Shown: piece by piece, positions 43,551 to 52,099 of the stretch
Position numbering within the stretch: position 1 is the stretch's first letter
Layout of the letters: each line of letters starts with the position of its first letter
Source: Clostridioides difficile_D
GTDB taxonomy: Bacteria > Bacillota > Clostridia > Peptostreptococcales > Peptostreptococcaceae
NCBI GenBank assembly: GCA_945861085.1
Contig: OX244046.1
Span: 1,240,001 to 1,304,000 of the forward strand
Direction of reading: 5' to 3'
DNA length: 64,000 nucleotides
Notes under the pieces: model-generated
The model's input: the letters and a program-made list of their open reading frames with translations, nothing else
The model's database searches: none
What the model was told of the DNA's origin: nothing
Position numbers and translations under genes: made by a program

Positions 43551-45215
43551 ATGTCAAAAAAGAAGACTCCATTTTTGAAAAAAGTGGGAAAGAGAAGCTG
43601 GTATATATTTACTATAATTTTAATAATTTATAGTGTTTTAATTTATAGACTAGTTGATATACAGGTATTAAAAGGTGATAAATACAAACAAAGTGTTGAA
43701 TCGCAAAGTGTTGAGAAAGTAGAGTTAAATAGTGGAAGAGGAATAATCTATGATAGAAATAACAAAAAACTTACAGATACAAGTAAGTCTCAGGTATTGG
43801 TTGTTGAAAAAGAAAAATTAAATAATAACTATAAAATTTTAGAGCTTGTTAAGAAAGCTACTAAGATGAATGATTTAGATATATATAAAGCTATACAAGA
43901 ACAATTGACACATCCTATAATACAGATTCAGGCTAAAAAGATTGATAGGAGCATGAAAAAAGAGCTTGAAAAAAATGGAATAATGGTAGAAGAAAAAACT
44001 ATGAGATATTCAAAAGATGGTTTATTATCACATACAATAGGATATATAAAAGAAGACGATAAATCAGGTCAATCAGGAATTGAAAAGAGTATGGATAGTG
44101 TGCTTAGAAATTCAAATGAAAAGTATATAAGTGCTTTTAAAGCTGGAGATGCAGGAAATGAAAAATCTCTAAACATACTAAAGGGAAGTGTAAAAACTGT
44201 TGATGATAAGGATAAAGATAGACATCTAAAAACTACAATTGATTATAACATTCAAAAAAAATTAGAACAGATACTAAACAAAGAAGAAAATCCTACAGCA
44301 GTAGTAATCTCAGAGGTATCTACAGGTGAAATTCTTGCAATGTGTTCTAGACCTAATTTTGACCAAAATGACATATCAAAAAGTTTAAAAGGAAAAAATG
44401 GGGAATTTGAAAATAGAGTTATAAAAGCGACATATCCACCAGGGTCTGTATTTAAGATGGTAGTTTTATTTTCTGCACTTGAAAATGGTGTTATAGATGA
44501 GAACTACACTTATAATTGTACAGGAAAGACTAAAGTTGGGAATACTAATGAGATACTAAGATGTAACAAAAGAGATGGGCATGGTTTTCAAAATTTAAGA
44601 CAAGCTTTTTCTAATTCATGCAATCCTGCATTTTTAGATATAGCTATGAAGCTTGGCAAAGAAAAGATTTTGAAATCTGCTGAAAAATTGCATTTATTTG
44701 AAAAAGTTGATATTGGTCTTGATGAAGAAAAAATTAGGGAAGCTCCAAAAAATATATCAATACGAAATTTAGCTATAGGTCAAGAAAATATAGAATTCAC
44801 ACCACTGCAAATAAATCAAATGACTCAAATAATGGCTAATAATGGAACATTCAAACCATTGTACTTATATAAAAGTCTTGTGGACAATGATATGAATACA
44901 ATAAAAACTTATAAATCTTCAAAAAAGGAAGAACTCATTTCTCCTTATGTGTGTACACAAGTTAAAGAATATATGAAGTCTGTGTCTAAGGTTGGTACAG
45001 CTAAAGACTTGAAGGATTTAGATGGTGGATGTGGAGTTAAAACAGGTACAGCTCAAAGTAGTTTGAACAAAAAAGCAATAGACCACGGATGGATAACTGG
45101 ATTTTATCCAGAAGAAAGACCTAAGTATGTAATAACTGTACTAGTAGAAGGAACTCAAAAAGGAAGTAAATCTGCAATACCTATATTTAAAGAAATATGT
45201 GAAAGTATACAATAA
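43551..45215 (+). CDS. Class B penicillin-binding protein (transpeptidase)
   Basis: A 554-residue bitopic enzyme that cross-links peptidoglycan outside the membrane. One membrane segment lies at about 18-36, then a dimerisation domain, then the transpeptidase domain with Ser299-x-x-Lys302 (GSVFK), SxN as SCN, and KTGT at 497-500. Its place beside mltG/O-methyltransferase/U32 matches Bacillus yrrR (pbpI), and in C. difficile I recall the gene as PBP3, linked with sporulation. No PASTA domains are present. It converges on sigK. Confidence 0.93.
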   Translation: MSKKKTPFLKKVGKRSWYIFTIILIIYSVLIYRLVDIQVLKGDKYKQSVESQSVEKVELNSGRGIIYDRNNKKLTDTSKSQVLVVEKEKLNNNYKILELVKKATKMNDLDIYKAIQEQLTHPIIQIQAKKIDRSMKKELEKNGIMVEEKTMRYSKDGLLSHTIGYIKEDDKSGQSGIEKSMDSVLRNSNEKYISAFKAGDAGNEKSLNILKGSVKTVDDKDKDRHLKTTIDYNIQKKLEQILNKEENPTAVVISEVSTGEILAMCSRPNFDQNDISKSLKGKNGEFENRVIKATYPPGSVFKMVVLFSALENGVIDENYTYNCTGKTKVGNTNEILRCNKRDGHGFQNLRQAFSNSCNPAFLDIAMKLGKEKILKSAEKLHLFEKVDIGLDEEKIREAPKNISIRNLAIGQENIEFTPLQINQMTQIMANNGTFKPLYLYKSLVDNDMNTIKTYKSSKKEELISPYVCTQVKEYMKSVSKVGTAKDLKDLDGGCGVKTGTAQSSLNKKAIDHGWITGFYPEERPKYVITVLVEGTQKGSKSAIPIFKEICESIQ

Positions 45216-45235
45216 AATTATGTAGCTTAAAATTT

Positions 45236-45300
45236 AAGGATATATCGTAATTTTGATTTTCAGGCAGAAAGTTTTGTCTAACAATGTACGATATATCCTT
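45236..45300. terminator. Convergent inverted repeat between the PBP gene and sigK
   Basis: The arms 45236-45249 (AAGGATATATCGTA) and 45287-45300 are perfect 14-bp complements 37 nt apart, lying exactly between the two converging stop codons. It probably ends transcription from both sides; the reverse strand lacks a long T-run. Confidence 0.65.
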
Positions 45301-45312
45301 TTAAATATAGTA

Positions 45313-45954
45313 TTAATTTTCTTGAACAAGCTCTTTTTCTAGTTTTTTAAGAGCCTTTTTTTCGATTCTAGATACATATGACCTCGATATATCGAGTTTT
45401 TGTGCAATTTCTCTTTGCGTCTTATAGCCATAAGGAGTTAACCCGTATCTTAACTGGACAATTTCTCTTTCTCTAGGAGTAAGAATTTTGTTTAGCTGCT
45501 CGTAAAGTTTTCCAACTTGAACTTTTAGCTCAACTTCATCAAGAACATAGTTAGCCTCTGTACCAAGTATATCTAAAAGGCTTATTTCATTACCTTCTTT
45601 ATCTGTTCCGATAGGGTCTTGTAGAGATACTTGAGTTTTATTTTTTTTGTTAGACCTAATATTCATTAAAATCTCATTTTCAATACATCTAGAGGCATAT
45701 GTCGCCAATCGAGTTCCTTTGTCTATGTTATAAGTTTCTATAGCTTTAATTAATCCTATTGTACCTATGGATATCAAGTCATCTTGGTCTTCCGTCGAAT
45801 TATTATATTTCTTTGCTATATAAGCTACTAATCTCATGTTTCTTTCAATTAATGTATCTTTTGCACTTTTATCGTTTTCTATTTTAAATTTAGTTAAATA
45901 CTCAATCTCTTCTTCAGGGGTTAAGGGTTTTTCAAAAGATTTAAGAGCTGCCAA
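45313..45954 (-). CDS. sigK: Sporulation sigma factor SigK, uninterrupted
   Basis: SigK directs late mother-cell genes for coat and cortex maturation. The frame is continuous, with region 2 (ISIGTIGLIKAIETYN), region 3 and region 4 HTH (TQREIAQKLDISRSYVSRIE). The TTG at 45954 is chosen because AAGGGGGGTG lies 6 nt upstream, giving 213 residues starting MAALKSFEKPLTPEEE; the GTG at 45981 overlaps nothing resembling an RBS. There is no hydrophobic pro-sequence, unlike Bacillus. In many C. difficile strains this gene is split by the ~15-kb skin element; here it is not. Confidence 0.95.
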   Translation of the reverse strand: MAALKSFEKPLTPEEEIEYLTKFKIENDKSAKDTLIERNMRLVAYIAKKYNNSTEDQDDLISIGTIGLIKAIETYNIDKGTRLATYASRCIENEILMNIRSNKKNKTQVSLQDPIGTDKEGNEISLLDILGTEANYVLDEVELKVQVGKLYEQLNKILTPREREIVQLRYGLTPYGYKTQREIAQKLDISRSYVSRIEKKALKKLEKELVQEN

Positions 45955-45981
45955 TAGGTCACCCCCCTTTTCAACGGTCAC

Positions 45982-46634
45982 TTTAAATTATATGAAAGAG
46001 ACTTATCCAAGTTGACTGTTATCTAATAAAATAATATGCATACTTTTAGAATTTAAAACATATATTTGCAAACTTTTGGATAGAACATGACATGAAAAAT
46101 GGTAACTTAAATTTAAGTTTTTGTTGTATATGCATAAAACAGGGCGAAAGAATTATTAACTTATGAAGTATAAATTGAAATTTAGGTGTCAATAAATATA
46201 AATGAGAAAGATATTATTATAAATAGTGAAACAATGCTTTTCACAAATCATTCATAATTATTTATTTGAAAATATAAAAAATAATGTTTATGTATGTTTT
46301 GATATTGAGCAAAAGATTTAAGAAAAACAGTAGACTGTATAAAAAATATAGGTATAGGGGGTGGAGAATCTTACAATACATTATAAAGTAAATATAATTA
46401 ATTATTTTTACAATGTTGATTACAAGTAAAGATTAGTAGTTTCAGTTAATGTTATTAAGAATGAAGGTGGTGTATTAAAAGGATATAATTACTGATGCAA
46501 TAAGATTTAAAAAATCTATGTTTGTATATGAACATGAAAAACTTTAAGTAACAATGAAAAAACTTATAAAAGACATTTATGAAAAAACTTATAGTTAAAT
46601 TTTTATATAAAATATTACTTAGGGGTTTTTATTA
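45982..46634. other. 650-bp non-coding region between sigK and the prepilin-like genes, possible decayed coding sequence
   Basis: It must hold the sigK promoter at its left end, but I cannot place a convincing sigma-E element. At about 46455-46610 two or three frames in turn read plausible protein (NVIKNEGGVLK, then DIITDAIRFKKSMFVYEHEKL, then SNNEKTYKRHL), joined by single-base frameshifts, which hints at a decayed gene. I do not recognise the protein, and AT-rich chance reading is possible. A GGGGGTGG at 46367-46374 looks like an RBS with no start codon after it. Confidence 0.35.
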
Positions 46635-46997
46635 TTGAAAACAAGAAATAGCGGTTTTATATCAATCGAATGTATAATAAGTATTGCTATATTATATGTG
46701 GCTGTTTACTTAGTTTCTACATCATTGTATAGTTGCTATGGTTTTATCAGTAGAAATTCATCTGATAGAGAAATGTTAGCTACAGCAAAAAAATATATAG
46801 AAGATGAGAAGTATCGAATACAAAATAGTAAATATGAGTCAATTGAAGATGAAACAGAAAAAAATTACATAAATGGATATGAGATTAGCAGTACAGTAAA
46901 ACAAATTTTAGATTATTATCAATGTTATGAAATAAATATAGAAATAAAAAATAAATTTAAAAATTTGAGGTTTAATAGCTATGTTACTAGAAAATAA
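46635..46997 (+). CDS. Prepilin-like protein (type IV pilin N-terminus)
   Basis: A 120-residue protein with a class III signal: a short basic leader ending in Gly, then FISIECIISIAILYVAVYLV, with Glu at +5 after the predicted G^F cleavage. The rest is a small polar domain. It would be cleaved by a prepilin peptidase and held in the membrane by the helix, as minor pilins or pseudopilins are. The TTG start at 46635 follows AGGGG. It overlaps the next gene by 17 bp. Confidence 0.75.
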   Translation: MKTRNSGFISIECIISIAILYVAVYLVSTSLYSCYGFISRNSSDREMLATAKKYIEDEKYRIQNSKYESIEDETEKNYINGYEISSTVKQILDYYQCYEINIEIKNKFKNLRFNSYVTRK

Positions 46998-47700
46998 AGG
47001 CTCTATATTAATAATAACATTGATAATATTTTCTATTATAAGTACTGTGTGTATTATGTGTATAGGTTTAATCTACACACATAATAATATATTTGATTTA
47101 GGGTACAAGGATACTCAATTAAAAGAAATTTCTTTAAGTGGAATAGAAATATCAGTAAGTAATGTACTTTCTTGTGTTGAAGAAGCTATTAATGAAGCTA
47201 ATAATGAAGATGAATTTAGAGAATATTTCTTAGGAAATAACATGATTGATTGTATAAAAAAAATAAAAGATATGTCTTATAGCGGGTTAGAAGAACTTTC
47301 TTTAAAAGTAGAAAATAATACTATCTACGATAGAGGTGATTTTTTTGAATTTGATATAGCAAGTACAGTTAGAGAAAAAGAATTATTAAAAGTAATAAAA
47401 GTAAGAATAAAAATTAAAAATCCATGGGTAGGAATTGACATTGAAGATTATATGGATAAATCTAATAACAATAAAATTAATGACAAAATGTTTAATGGTT
47501 ATAGAGAATATAAAAAGAATGAAATTCTAAATGAATTTAAAACTGAGAGTGAAGATATCAGTAATCAAGAGATTGCTGAATCCACAGAAATAGATATTAA
47601 AGAATCTGAAGAAGAACTTAAAGAAAACATAATTGAAAACATAAAAAAGAATTTTGATGAAAAAAAATTAGTATATGTGTATAAGTATAGGGGTGTATAA
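46981..47700 (+). CDS. PilX/GspK-like prepilin-type membrane protein
   Basis: The 239-residue protein has an N-terminus NKGSILIITLIIFSIISTVC, a pilin-like helix lacking the +5 Glu, as in PilX/GspK-type minor pilins. A long polar, acidic domain follows (many Glu, Lys and Asn in the last 90 residues). It probably forms part of the pilus-like tip with its neighbours. It overlaps the first gene by 17 bp and the next, as read, by up to 26 bp. Confidence 0.65.
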   Translation: MLLENKGSILIITLIIFSIISTVCIMCIGLIYTHNNIFDLGYKDTQLKEISLSGIEISVSNVLSCVEEAINEANNEDEFREYFLGNNMIDCIKKIKDMSYSGLEELSLKVENNTIYDRGDFFEFDIASTVREKELLKVIKVRIKIKNPWVGIDIEDYMDKSNNNKINDKMFNGYREYKKNEILNEFKTESEDISNQEIAESTEIDIKESEEELKENIIENIKKNFDEKKLVYVYKYRGV

Positions 47701-48139
47701 CTTTGAAAAAAGAAGGAATGTGACTGTAATAGAATTAGTAGTATCTATCAGTATAATACTATTGATAGTTACATTATCTTTTCCAAAAGATAATCTTGAA
47801 AATCATAAAATAAATTTATTTGCACGTCAACTTTGTTCAGATATAAGGTATGTTAGGCGAATTAATATGTTTAGCAACTACAATACATATATATACTATA
47901 TAAATCAAGATAAACATGAAGGTTATGTATTGAGAAAAGATGGTAAAAATATTAAATCAATAATACTTCCTAAAAATGTAAAAATAGCTAGAAGCATTGA
48001 TATAATAAAATTTAAGTCTGATGGCTCACCTCAAAAAGCATCTACAATAGAGATATATAATAATAGATTAAGAAAAACTATAACAATAACACCTGTAAGT
48101 GGAAGAGTACTTCTGAAAGAGGGAAAATATGAAACGTAA
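47693..48139 (+). CDS. GspH/FimT-like pseudopilin with unclear start
   Basis: The frame carries a type IV prepilin helix NVTVIELVVSISIILLIVTL with Glu at +5, then a small globular region (FARQLCSDIRYVRRINMFSN ... KFKSDGSPQ) typical of GspH. A good RBS (GGGGTG, 47690-47695) points to TTG 47703, but that TTG is one base out of frame across an A6 tract (47706-47711). In frame only GTG codons at 47675, 47693 and 47720 exist. The coordinates use GTG 47693 with low confidence. A 1-nt change in the A tract would repair it. Confidence 0.55.
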   Translation: MYNFEKRRNVTVIELVVSISIILLIVTLSFPKDNLENHKINLFARQLCSDIRYVRRINMFSNYNTYIYYINQDKHEGYVLRKDGKNIKSIILPKNVKIARSIDIIKFKSDGSPQKASTIEIYNNRLRKTITITPVSGRVLLKEGKYET

Positions 48140-48659
48140 ATATGGCTATTTACTTTTGGAAAGTGTGGTATCATTAACTTCGATTGTAATTCTGATAATG
48201 GTTTTATATTCTATATTCGTGCTTACAATAGATTTAAAACTAAAAATAGAAGATAGGATAGAATTACAACAACAAGTTCTTGAAATCATAAAATCTATGG
48301 AAGGAATTATTAGTAATTCTATGGGAATAATAAATGTATCTAATGACGAAGAAACCTTTAAAAGGACAACATCTATAAAGTGTAGATATGTAGATGAAAA
48401 TATAATTAATAATGAAGAATACATAAGTAATAAAGAAATCATATTAAATGAAAGACGAAATAAGTTATTTGTGAATTCTTTAAATGGTGAAAGTAGTCAA
48501 GCAGGTGGTTATGAAATTGGAGATTATGTAGATGAAATGTATGTATCAATTAGTAATAATGGTCAATATGTTAATATAAAATTGAAATTATCAAAGCGTA
48601 GTCAAAACTATGAAACTAAGTTTAAAATAAAAGTGTGGAATTTTAGCAAAAGCATATGA
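48129..48659 (+). CDS. Prepilin-like protein (PulJ/PilW-like)
   Basis: The 176-residue protein begins MKRKYGYLLLESVVSLTSIV, with G^Y cleavage site and Glu at +5, followed by a hydrophobic helix and a polar domain. Its start ATG 48129 lies in the end of the previous gene (11-bp overlap) behind GAGGG. It is the fourth and last of the cluster. No secretion ATPase, platform protein or prepilin peptidase gene lies near, so these must use machinery encoded elsewhere. Confidence 0.72.
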   Translation: MKRKYGYLLLESVVSLTSIVILIMVLYSIFVLTIDLKLKIEDRIELQQQVLEIIKSMEGIISNSMGIINVSNDEETFKRTTSIKCRYVDENIINNEEYISNKEIILNERRNKLFVNSLNGESSQAGGYEIGDYVDEMYVSISNNGQYVNIKLKLSKRSQNYETKFKIKVWNFSKSI

Positions 48660-48970
48660 AAACGAATAGATTTATGAGAAAGAAATAAAAGCTATTAATC
48701 ATATAAAGTATAATTACTAAGAACTATGTAATTAAATAATATCAATATGTAAAATGTATAGATTAAGATTGTATAGGAGAATAATAAAAATATAAAATAA
48801 GTAATTTGCCAAATACTTGTTTATATTGTATAACTTATGATATTATGATATTAGTAAAAATTTGTAATCCTGACTTGACAGAATTCAAGTAAGAGATATA
48901 ATTTTAGAGGCATAGTAATTTAAAATTTACTAAAAAATAAGAAATTTATTTTAATATGGAGGAACAAAAA
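48660..48970 (+). other. Intergenic region ahead of efp
   Basis: AT-rich and without coding signs. It contains the efp promoter near its right end and no clear terminator for the prepilin cluster. Confidence 0.5.
48875..48902 (+). promoter_or_regulatory. Sigma-A promoter of efp
   Basis: TTGACA (48875-48880) and TATAAT (48897-48902) are exact consensus elements 16 bp apart, about 70 bp before the ATG at 48971. Confidence 0.85.
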
Positions 48971-49528
48971 ATGGTATCAGCAGGTGATTTTAGAAAAGGT
49001 GTTACATTTGAAAAAGATGGACAACCATGTTTAGTAGTTGATTTTCAACACGTTAAGCCAGGTAAAGGAGCTGCTTTCGTTAGAACTAAATACAAAAACT
49101 TAAAAACAGGAGCTATAAGAGAAGAAAGTTTCAATCCAAGTGAAAAATTCCCTAAGGCTGTTATAGATACAAGACAAATGCAATATCTATACAATGATGG
49201 TGAGTTATATTATTTTATGGATCAAGAAAATTTTGAACAAATACCATTAAACTATGAACAAGTTGAAGATGCAATTAAGTTCTTAAAAGAAAATGAAGTT
49301 GCTACAATAAGATTTTATCAAGGGCAACCATTCCAGGTAGAAGCTCCAAACTTTGCGGAGTTAGAAGTTACAGATACAGAACCAGGTATAAAAGGTGATA
49401 CAGCAAGTAATGTAACTAAAGCAGCTACAGTTGAAACTGGAGCAGTTGTTCAAGTACCATTATTTATAAATACTGGAGATAAAGTAAAGATAGATACTAG
49501 AACAGGTGAATATTTGTCAAGAGTATAA
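48971..49528 (+). CDS. efp: Elongation factor P
   Basis: EF-P rescues ribosomes stalled at poly-proline. The 185-residue protein has the three-domain layout, with KPGKGAAF carrying Lys32 at the tip that approaches the peptidyl-transferase centre. The ATG at 48971 (MVSAGDFRKG) is chosen because GGAGG at 48958-48962 precedes it; the ATG at 48956 overlaps that RBS. It has its own promoter and terminator. Confidence 0.97.
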   Translation: MVSAGDFRKGVTFEKDGQPCLVVDFQHVKPGKGAAFVRTKYKNLKTGAIREESFNPSEKFPKAVIDTRQMQYLYNDGELYYFMDQENFEQIPLNYEQVEDAIKFLKENEVATIRFYQGQPFQVEAPNFAELEVTDTEPGIKGDTASNVTKAATVETGAVVQVPLFINTGDKVKIDTRTGEYLSRV

Positions 49529-49542
49529 AAATTTATGTATAT

Positions 49543-49590
49543 AAAAGCTTATATGTCTTAATAATATAAGATATATGAGCTTTTAGTTTA
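49543..49590 (+). terminator. Terminator after efp
   Basis: The arm at 49543-49560 (aaaagcttatatgtctta) pairs with 49567-49584 with two G-U pairs, followed by AGTTTA and a weak T-tract. The stem end itself supplies TTTT. Confidence 0.75.
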
Positions 49591-49619
49591 TATATAAAAA
49601 AGAAAGCGAGGGGTGTTAC

Positions 49620-50075
49620 ATGAAACATTTATATGAAGAAGTTGCATACTTAAAAGGCCTAGCAGAAGGACTAGAAATAAGTGCTGAAAGCAAAGAAGGG
49701 AAAATGATACATAAAATAGTTGATGCATTAGAAGTATTTGCAGATGCTATTGTAACATTGGATGAAGAACAAGAAGAACTTCAAGATTTTGTTGAATCTA
49801 TAGATGAAGATTTAGCAGATTTAGAAGAAGATATTGCTGACATGGAAGAAGATCTTTATGAAGAAGATGGTGATGAGGATGATGAGGACTTCAGCTATAT
49901 AGAAATGGAATGCCCAAATTGTGGAGAGTTAGTAGAAATAGACGAAGATTTGTTATATGATGATGAAGTAGATGTTGTTTGTCCTGATTGTAAGGCTGTA
50001 ATATTATCATCAGAAGATGATTGCGATGATGATTGTACATGTGGTGGTTGTTCAAGTTGTGATGATAGAGAGTAA
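49620..50075 (+). CDS. Acidic zinc-ribbon protein (CD1247-type N-terminal domain)
   Basis: A 151-residue cytosolic protein of unknown role. Residues 1-60 (HLYEEVAYLKGLAEGLEI) form the domain that I recall NCBI naming for C. difficile locus CD1247. A highly acidic coil follows (about 60-95), then a C4 zinc ribbon (CPNCGEL ... CPDC) and a Cys-rich tail (CTCGGCSSC). ATG 49620 follows GAGGGGTG. The four-Cys ribbon suggests nucleic-acid or protein binding. It has its own terminator. Confidence 0.75.
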   Translation: MKHLYEEVAYLKGLAEGLEISAESKEGKMIHKIVDALEVFADAIVTLDEEQEELQDFVESIDEDLADLEEDIADMEEDLYEEDGDEDDEDFSYIEMECPNCGELVEIDEDLLYDDEVDVVCPDCKAVILSSEDDCDDDCTCGGCSSCDDRE

Positions 50076-50092
50076 AAATTCATAAGAATTAA

Positions 50093-50144
50093 AACTGCCT
50101 ATGATACCTATGAGATATTTTGTTTCATAGGTAGTTTTATTTTT
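50093..50144 (+). terminator. Terminator after the zinc-ribbon gene
   Basis: AACTGCCTATGA (50093-50104) pairs with TCATAGGTAGTT (50125-50136), with one G-U pair, followed by TTATTTTT. Confidence 0.88.
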
Positions 50145-50237
50145 ATGAGGAAGAGTATTATAGATTTTGGTTTTGCAATACTTGGACAAAAATAGTACAC
50201 TAGAATTTATAGAATAGGATTTTGGAGGGATGTAAAT

Positions 50238-50948
50238 ATGAAAATAAGTAAAAAATTACTAGATAATATACAAAGATTTGAAAATGTTATAAATTATAAA
50301 TTTAAAAACAAAGAATATATACTAGAAGCTCTTACTCATAGTTCATATTCTAATGAAAATAAAAAGTATAATTTTAACGAAAGGTTAGAATTTTTAGGGG
50401 ATTCAGTTTTAGGCATAGTGATAAGTGATTATTTGTTCAATGAAGAAGCAAATCTGCCCGAAGGGGAACTAACTAAACTTAGAGCAAATATAGTTTGTGA
50501 AGATTCGTTAAGTGAAGTAGCTAATGATATAAATTTAGGTGTTCACATGTTATTAGGTAGAGGAGAAGAAGCAACTGGAGGAAGACATAGAACTTCAATA
50601 TTAGCAGATGCATTTGAAGCTGTAATAGCAGCCATATATCTTGATGGAGGCTTTGAAAGTGCAAGACAGTTTATACTTCATTACATGGAAAATATAATTT
50701 ATGATTCAAGAAAAGGAAACATATTTAGAGACTACAAAACACATCTTCAAGAAGTGTTACAAGGTAATGGAGAAAACAATATCTGGTACAGGCTTATAGA
50801 AGAAAAAGGACCAGACCACAATAAAAGATTTGTAATGGAAGTTGGAATTAATGAAGATGTATTGGGTATAGGAGAAGGTAAGAGTAAAAAAGAAGCTGAA
50901 CAGTTAGCTGCTAAAGTAGCTTTAAAGAAAAAATTATGGGAAAAATAA
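50238..50948 (+). CDS. rncS: Ribonuclease III
   Basis: RNase III cuts double-stranded RNA, including rRNA precursors. The 236-residue protein has the catalytic signature ERLEFLGDSVLG (about 44-55), the second acidic site in ADAFEAVIAAIYLDGG, and a C-terminal double-stranded RNA-binding domain (about 160-230). ATG 50238 follows GGAGGG. The order rncS-radical SAM-smc-ftsY is common in clostridia. Confidence 0.96.
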   Translation: MKISKKLLDNIQRFENVINYKFKNKEYILEALTHSSYSNENKKYNFNERLEFLGDSVLGIVISDYLFNEEANLPEGELTKLRANIVCEDSLSEVANDINLGVHMLLGRGEEATGGRHRTSILADAFEAVIAAIYLDGGFESARQFILHYMENIIYDSRKGNIFRDYKTHLQEVLQGNGENNIWYRLIEEKGPDHNKRFVMEVGINEDVLGIGEGKSKKEAEQLAAKVALKKKLWEK

Positions 50949-51001
50949 ATATAATATGTAAAAATATAAAAAGAAATATTTAGATTAGAAGGATGTTGTA
51001 G

Positions 51002-52072
51002 ATGAAAAAGAGAATTATACCTATATTTGTTCCTCACAAAGGATGTCCTCATGATTGTATATTTTGTAATCAAAAAAAAATAACAGGTGTGAGTACTGAT
51101 GTTACAAGTGAAGATGCAAGAAACATAATTGAAGAATGTTTAGAGACTATAGATAAAGATGCTGATGTAGAAATAGCATTTTTTGGTGGTAGCTTTACTG
51201 CTATAGATATTGATATACAAAAAAGTTTATTATCAGTTGCTAAAGAATATGTAGAAAAAGGTCTAGTAAAAGATATTAGAATGTCTACAAGACCAGATTG
51301 TATTGATGAAGATATATTAAGTATGCTAAAAGAATATAAGACAAGCATAATTGAACTCGGAGTACAATCTTTAGATGAAAAAGTGTTATTAGATAGTATT
51401 AGAGGCCATCAATCAGAAATTGTATACAAGAGTTCAAATATGATAAAAAATAGTGGGATTAAACTTGGTTTACAGATGATGATTGGTCTTCCAGCTGATA
51501 CAGAAGAAAAATGTATATTTACAGCAAAGAAATTTGTAGAGCTAAAACCAGATTGTGTTAGAGTTTATCCAACCTTAGTAGTAAAAGATACAGGTCTTGA
51601 AAAATTAATGCAACAAAATGAGTATAATCCATTTACTCTTGAACAGAGTATAAACATAGTAAAAAAAGTTCTTGTATTGTTTTATGTCAATAATATCAAT
51701 GTAATAAGAGTTGGACTTCAAGCTACTGATGACATACAAATTGGAAAAGCTGTTTTAGCAGGACCATATCACCCTGCATTTAGAGAATTGGTAGAAGCTG
51801 ACATGATAAAAGATTATTTGGAATTTATTATTTTACAAAATAAAAATATAAAACAGATGTTGGTGAAATCTAATAAAAAGAATATTTCTAAGATAATAGG
51901 AAATAAAAAAACAAATGTTAAATATATGAAAGAAAAATTTGGCGTGATTTTAAAAACACAAGAATCAGATTTAGATATAAATCAATTAGAAATTGTGTTA
52001 GATGGGAAAAGTTTAATTATTACTAATATGAAAGACATTCATAGAAAATTGTATGACATTTATAACCTTTAG
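51002..52072 (+). CDS. Radical SAM protein, Elp3-like
   Basis: A 356-residue radical SAM enzyme with the cluster motif CPHDCIFC (CxxxCxxC) near residues 15-22 and the following GGSFTAID block. The N-terminal part resembles the radical SAM domain of Elp3, but no acetyltransferase domain is attached. Such stand-alone proteins are regularly found between rncS and smc in Clostridia; the substrate is not known. It starts at ATG 51002 with AAGGA upstream. Confidence 0.82.
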   Translation: MKKRIIPIFVPHKGCPHDCIFCNQKKITGVSTDVTSEDARNIIEECLETIDKDADVEIAFFGGSFTAIDIDIQKSLLSVAKEYVEKGLVKDIRMSTRPDCIDEDILSMLKEYKTSIIELGVQSLDEKVLLDSIRGHQSEIVYKSSNMIKNSGIKLGLQMMIGLPADTEEKCIFTAKKFVELKPDCVRVYPTLVVKDTGLEKLMQQNEYNPFTLEQSINIVKKVLVLFYVNNINVIRVGLQATDDIQIGKAVLAGPYHPAFRELVEADMIKDYLEFIILQNKNIKQMLVKSNKKNISKIIGNKKTNVKYMKEKFGVILKTQESDLDINQLEIVLDGKSLIITNMKDIHRKLYDIYNL

Positions 52073-52099
52073 TTTTAACGATGAAGGGAGAGAAGCGAT

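Noticed and set aside
45300..46000. Possible skin element boundaries inside sigK
   Set aside because: No duplicated att-like sequence, recombinase gene or phage gene is present; the frame is simply continuous.
46284..46391. 35-codon basic reading frame in the sigK-pseudopilin gap
   Set aside because: No ribosome-binding site and no similarity I recognise; noted only as part of possible remnants.
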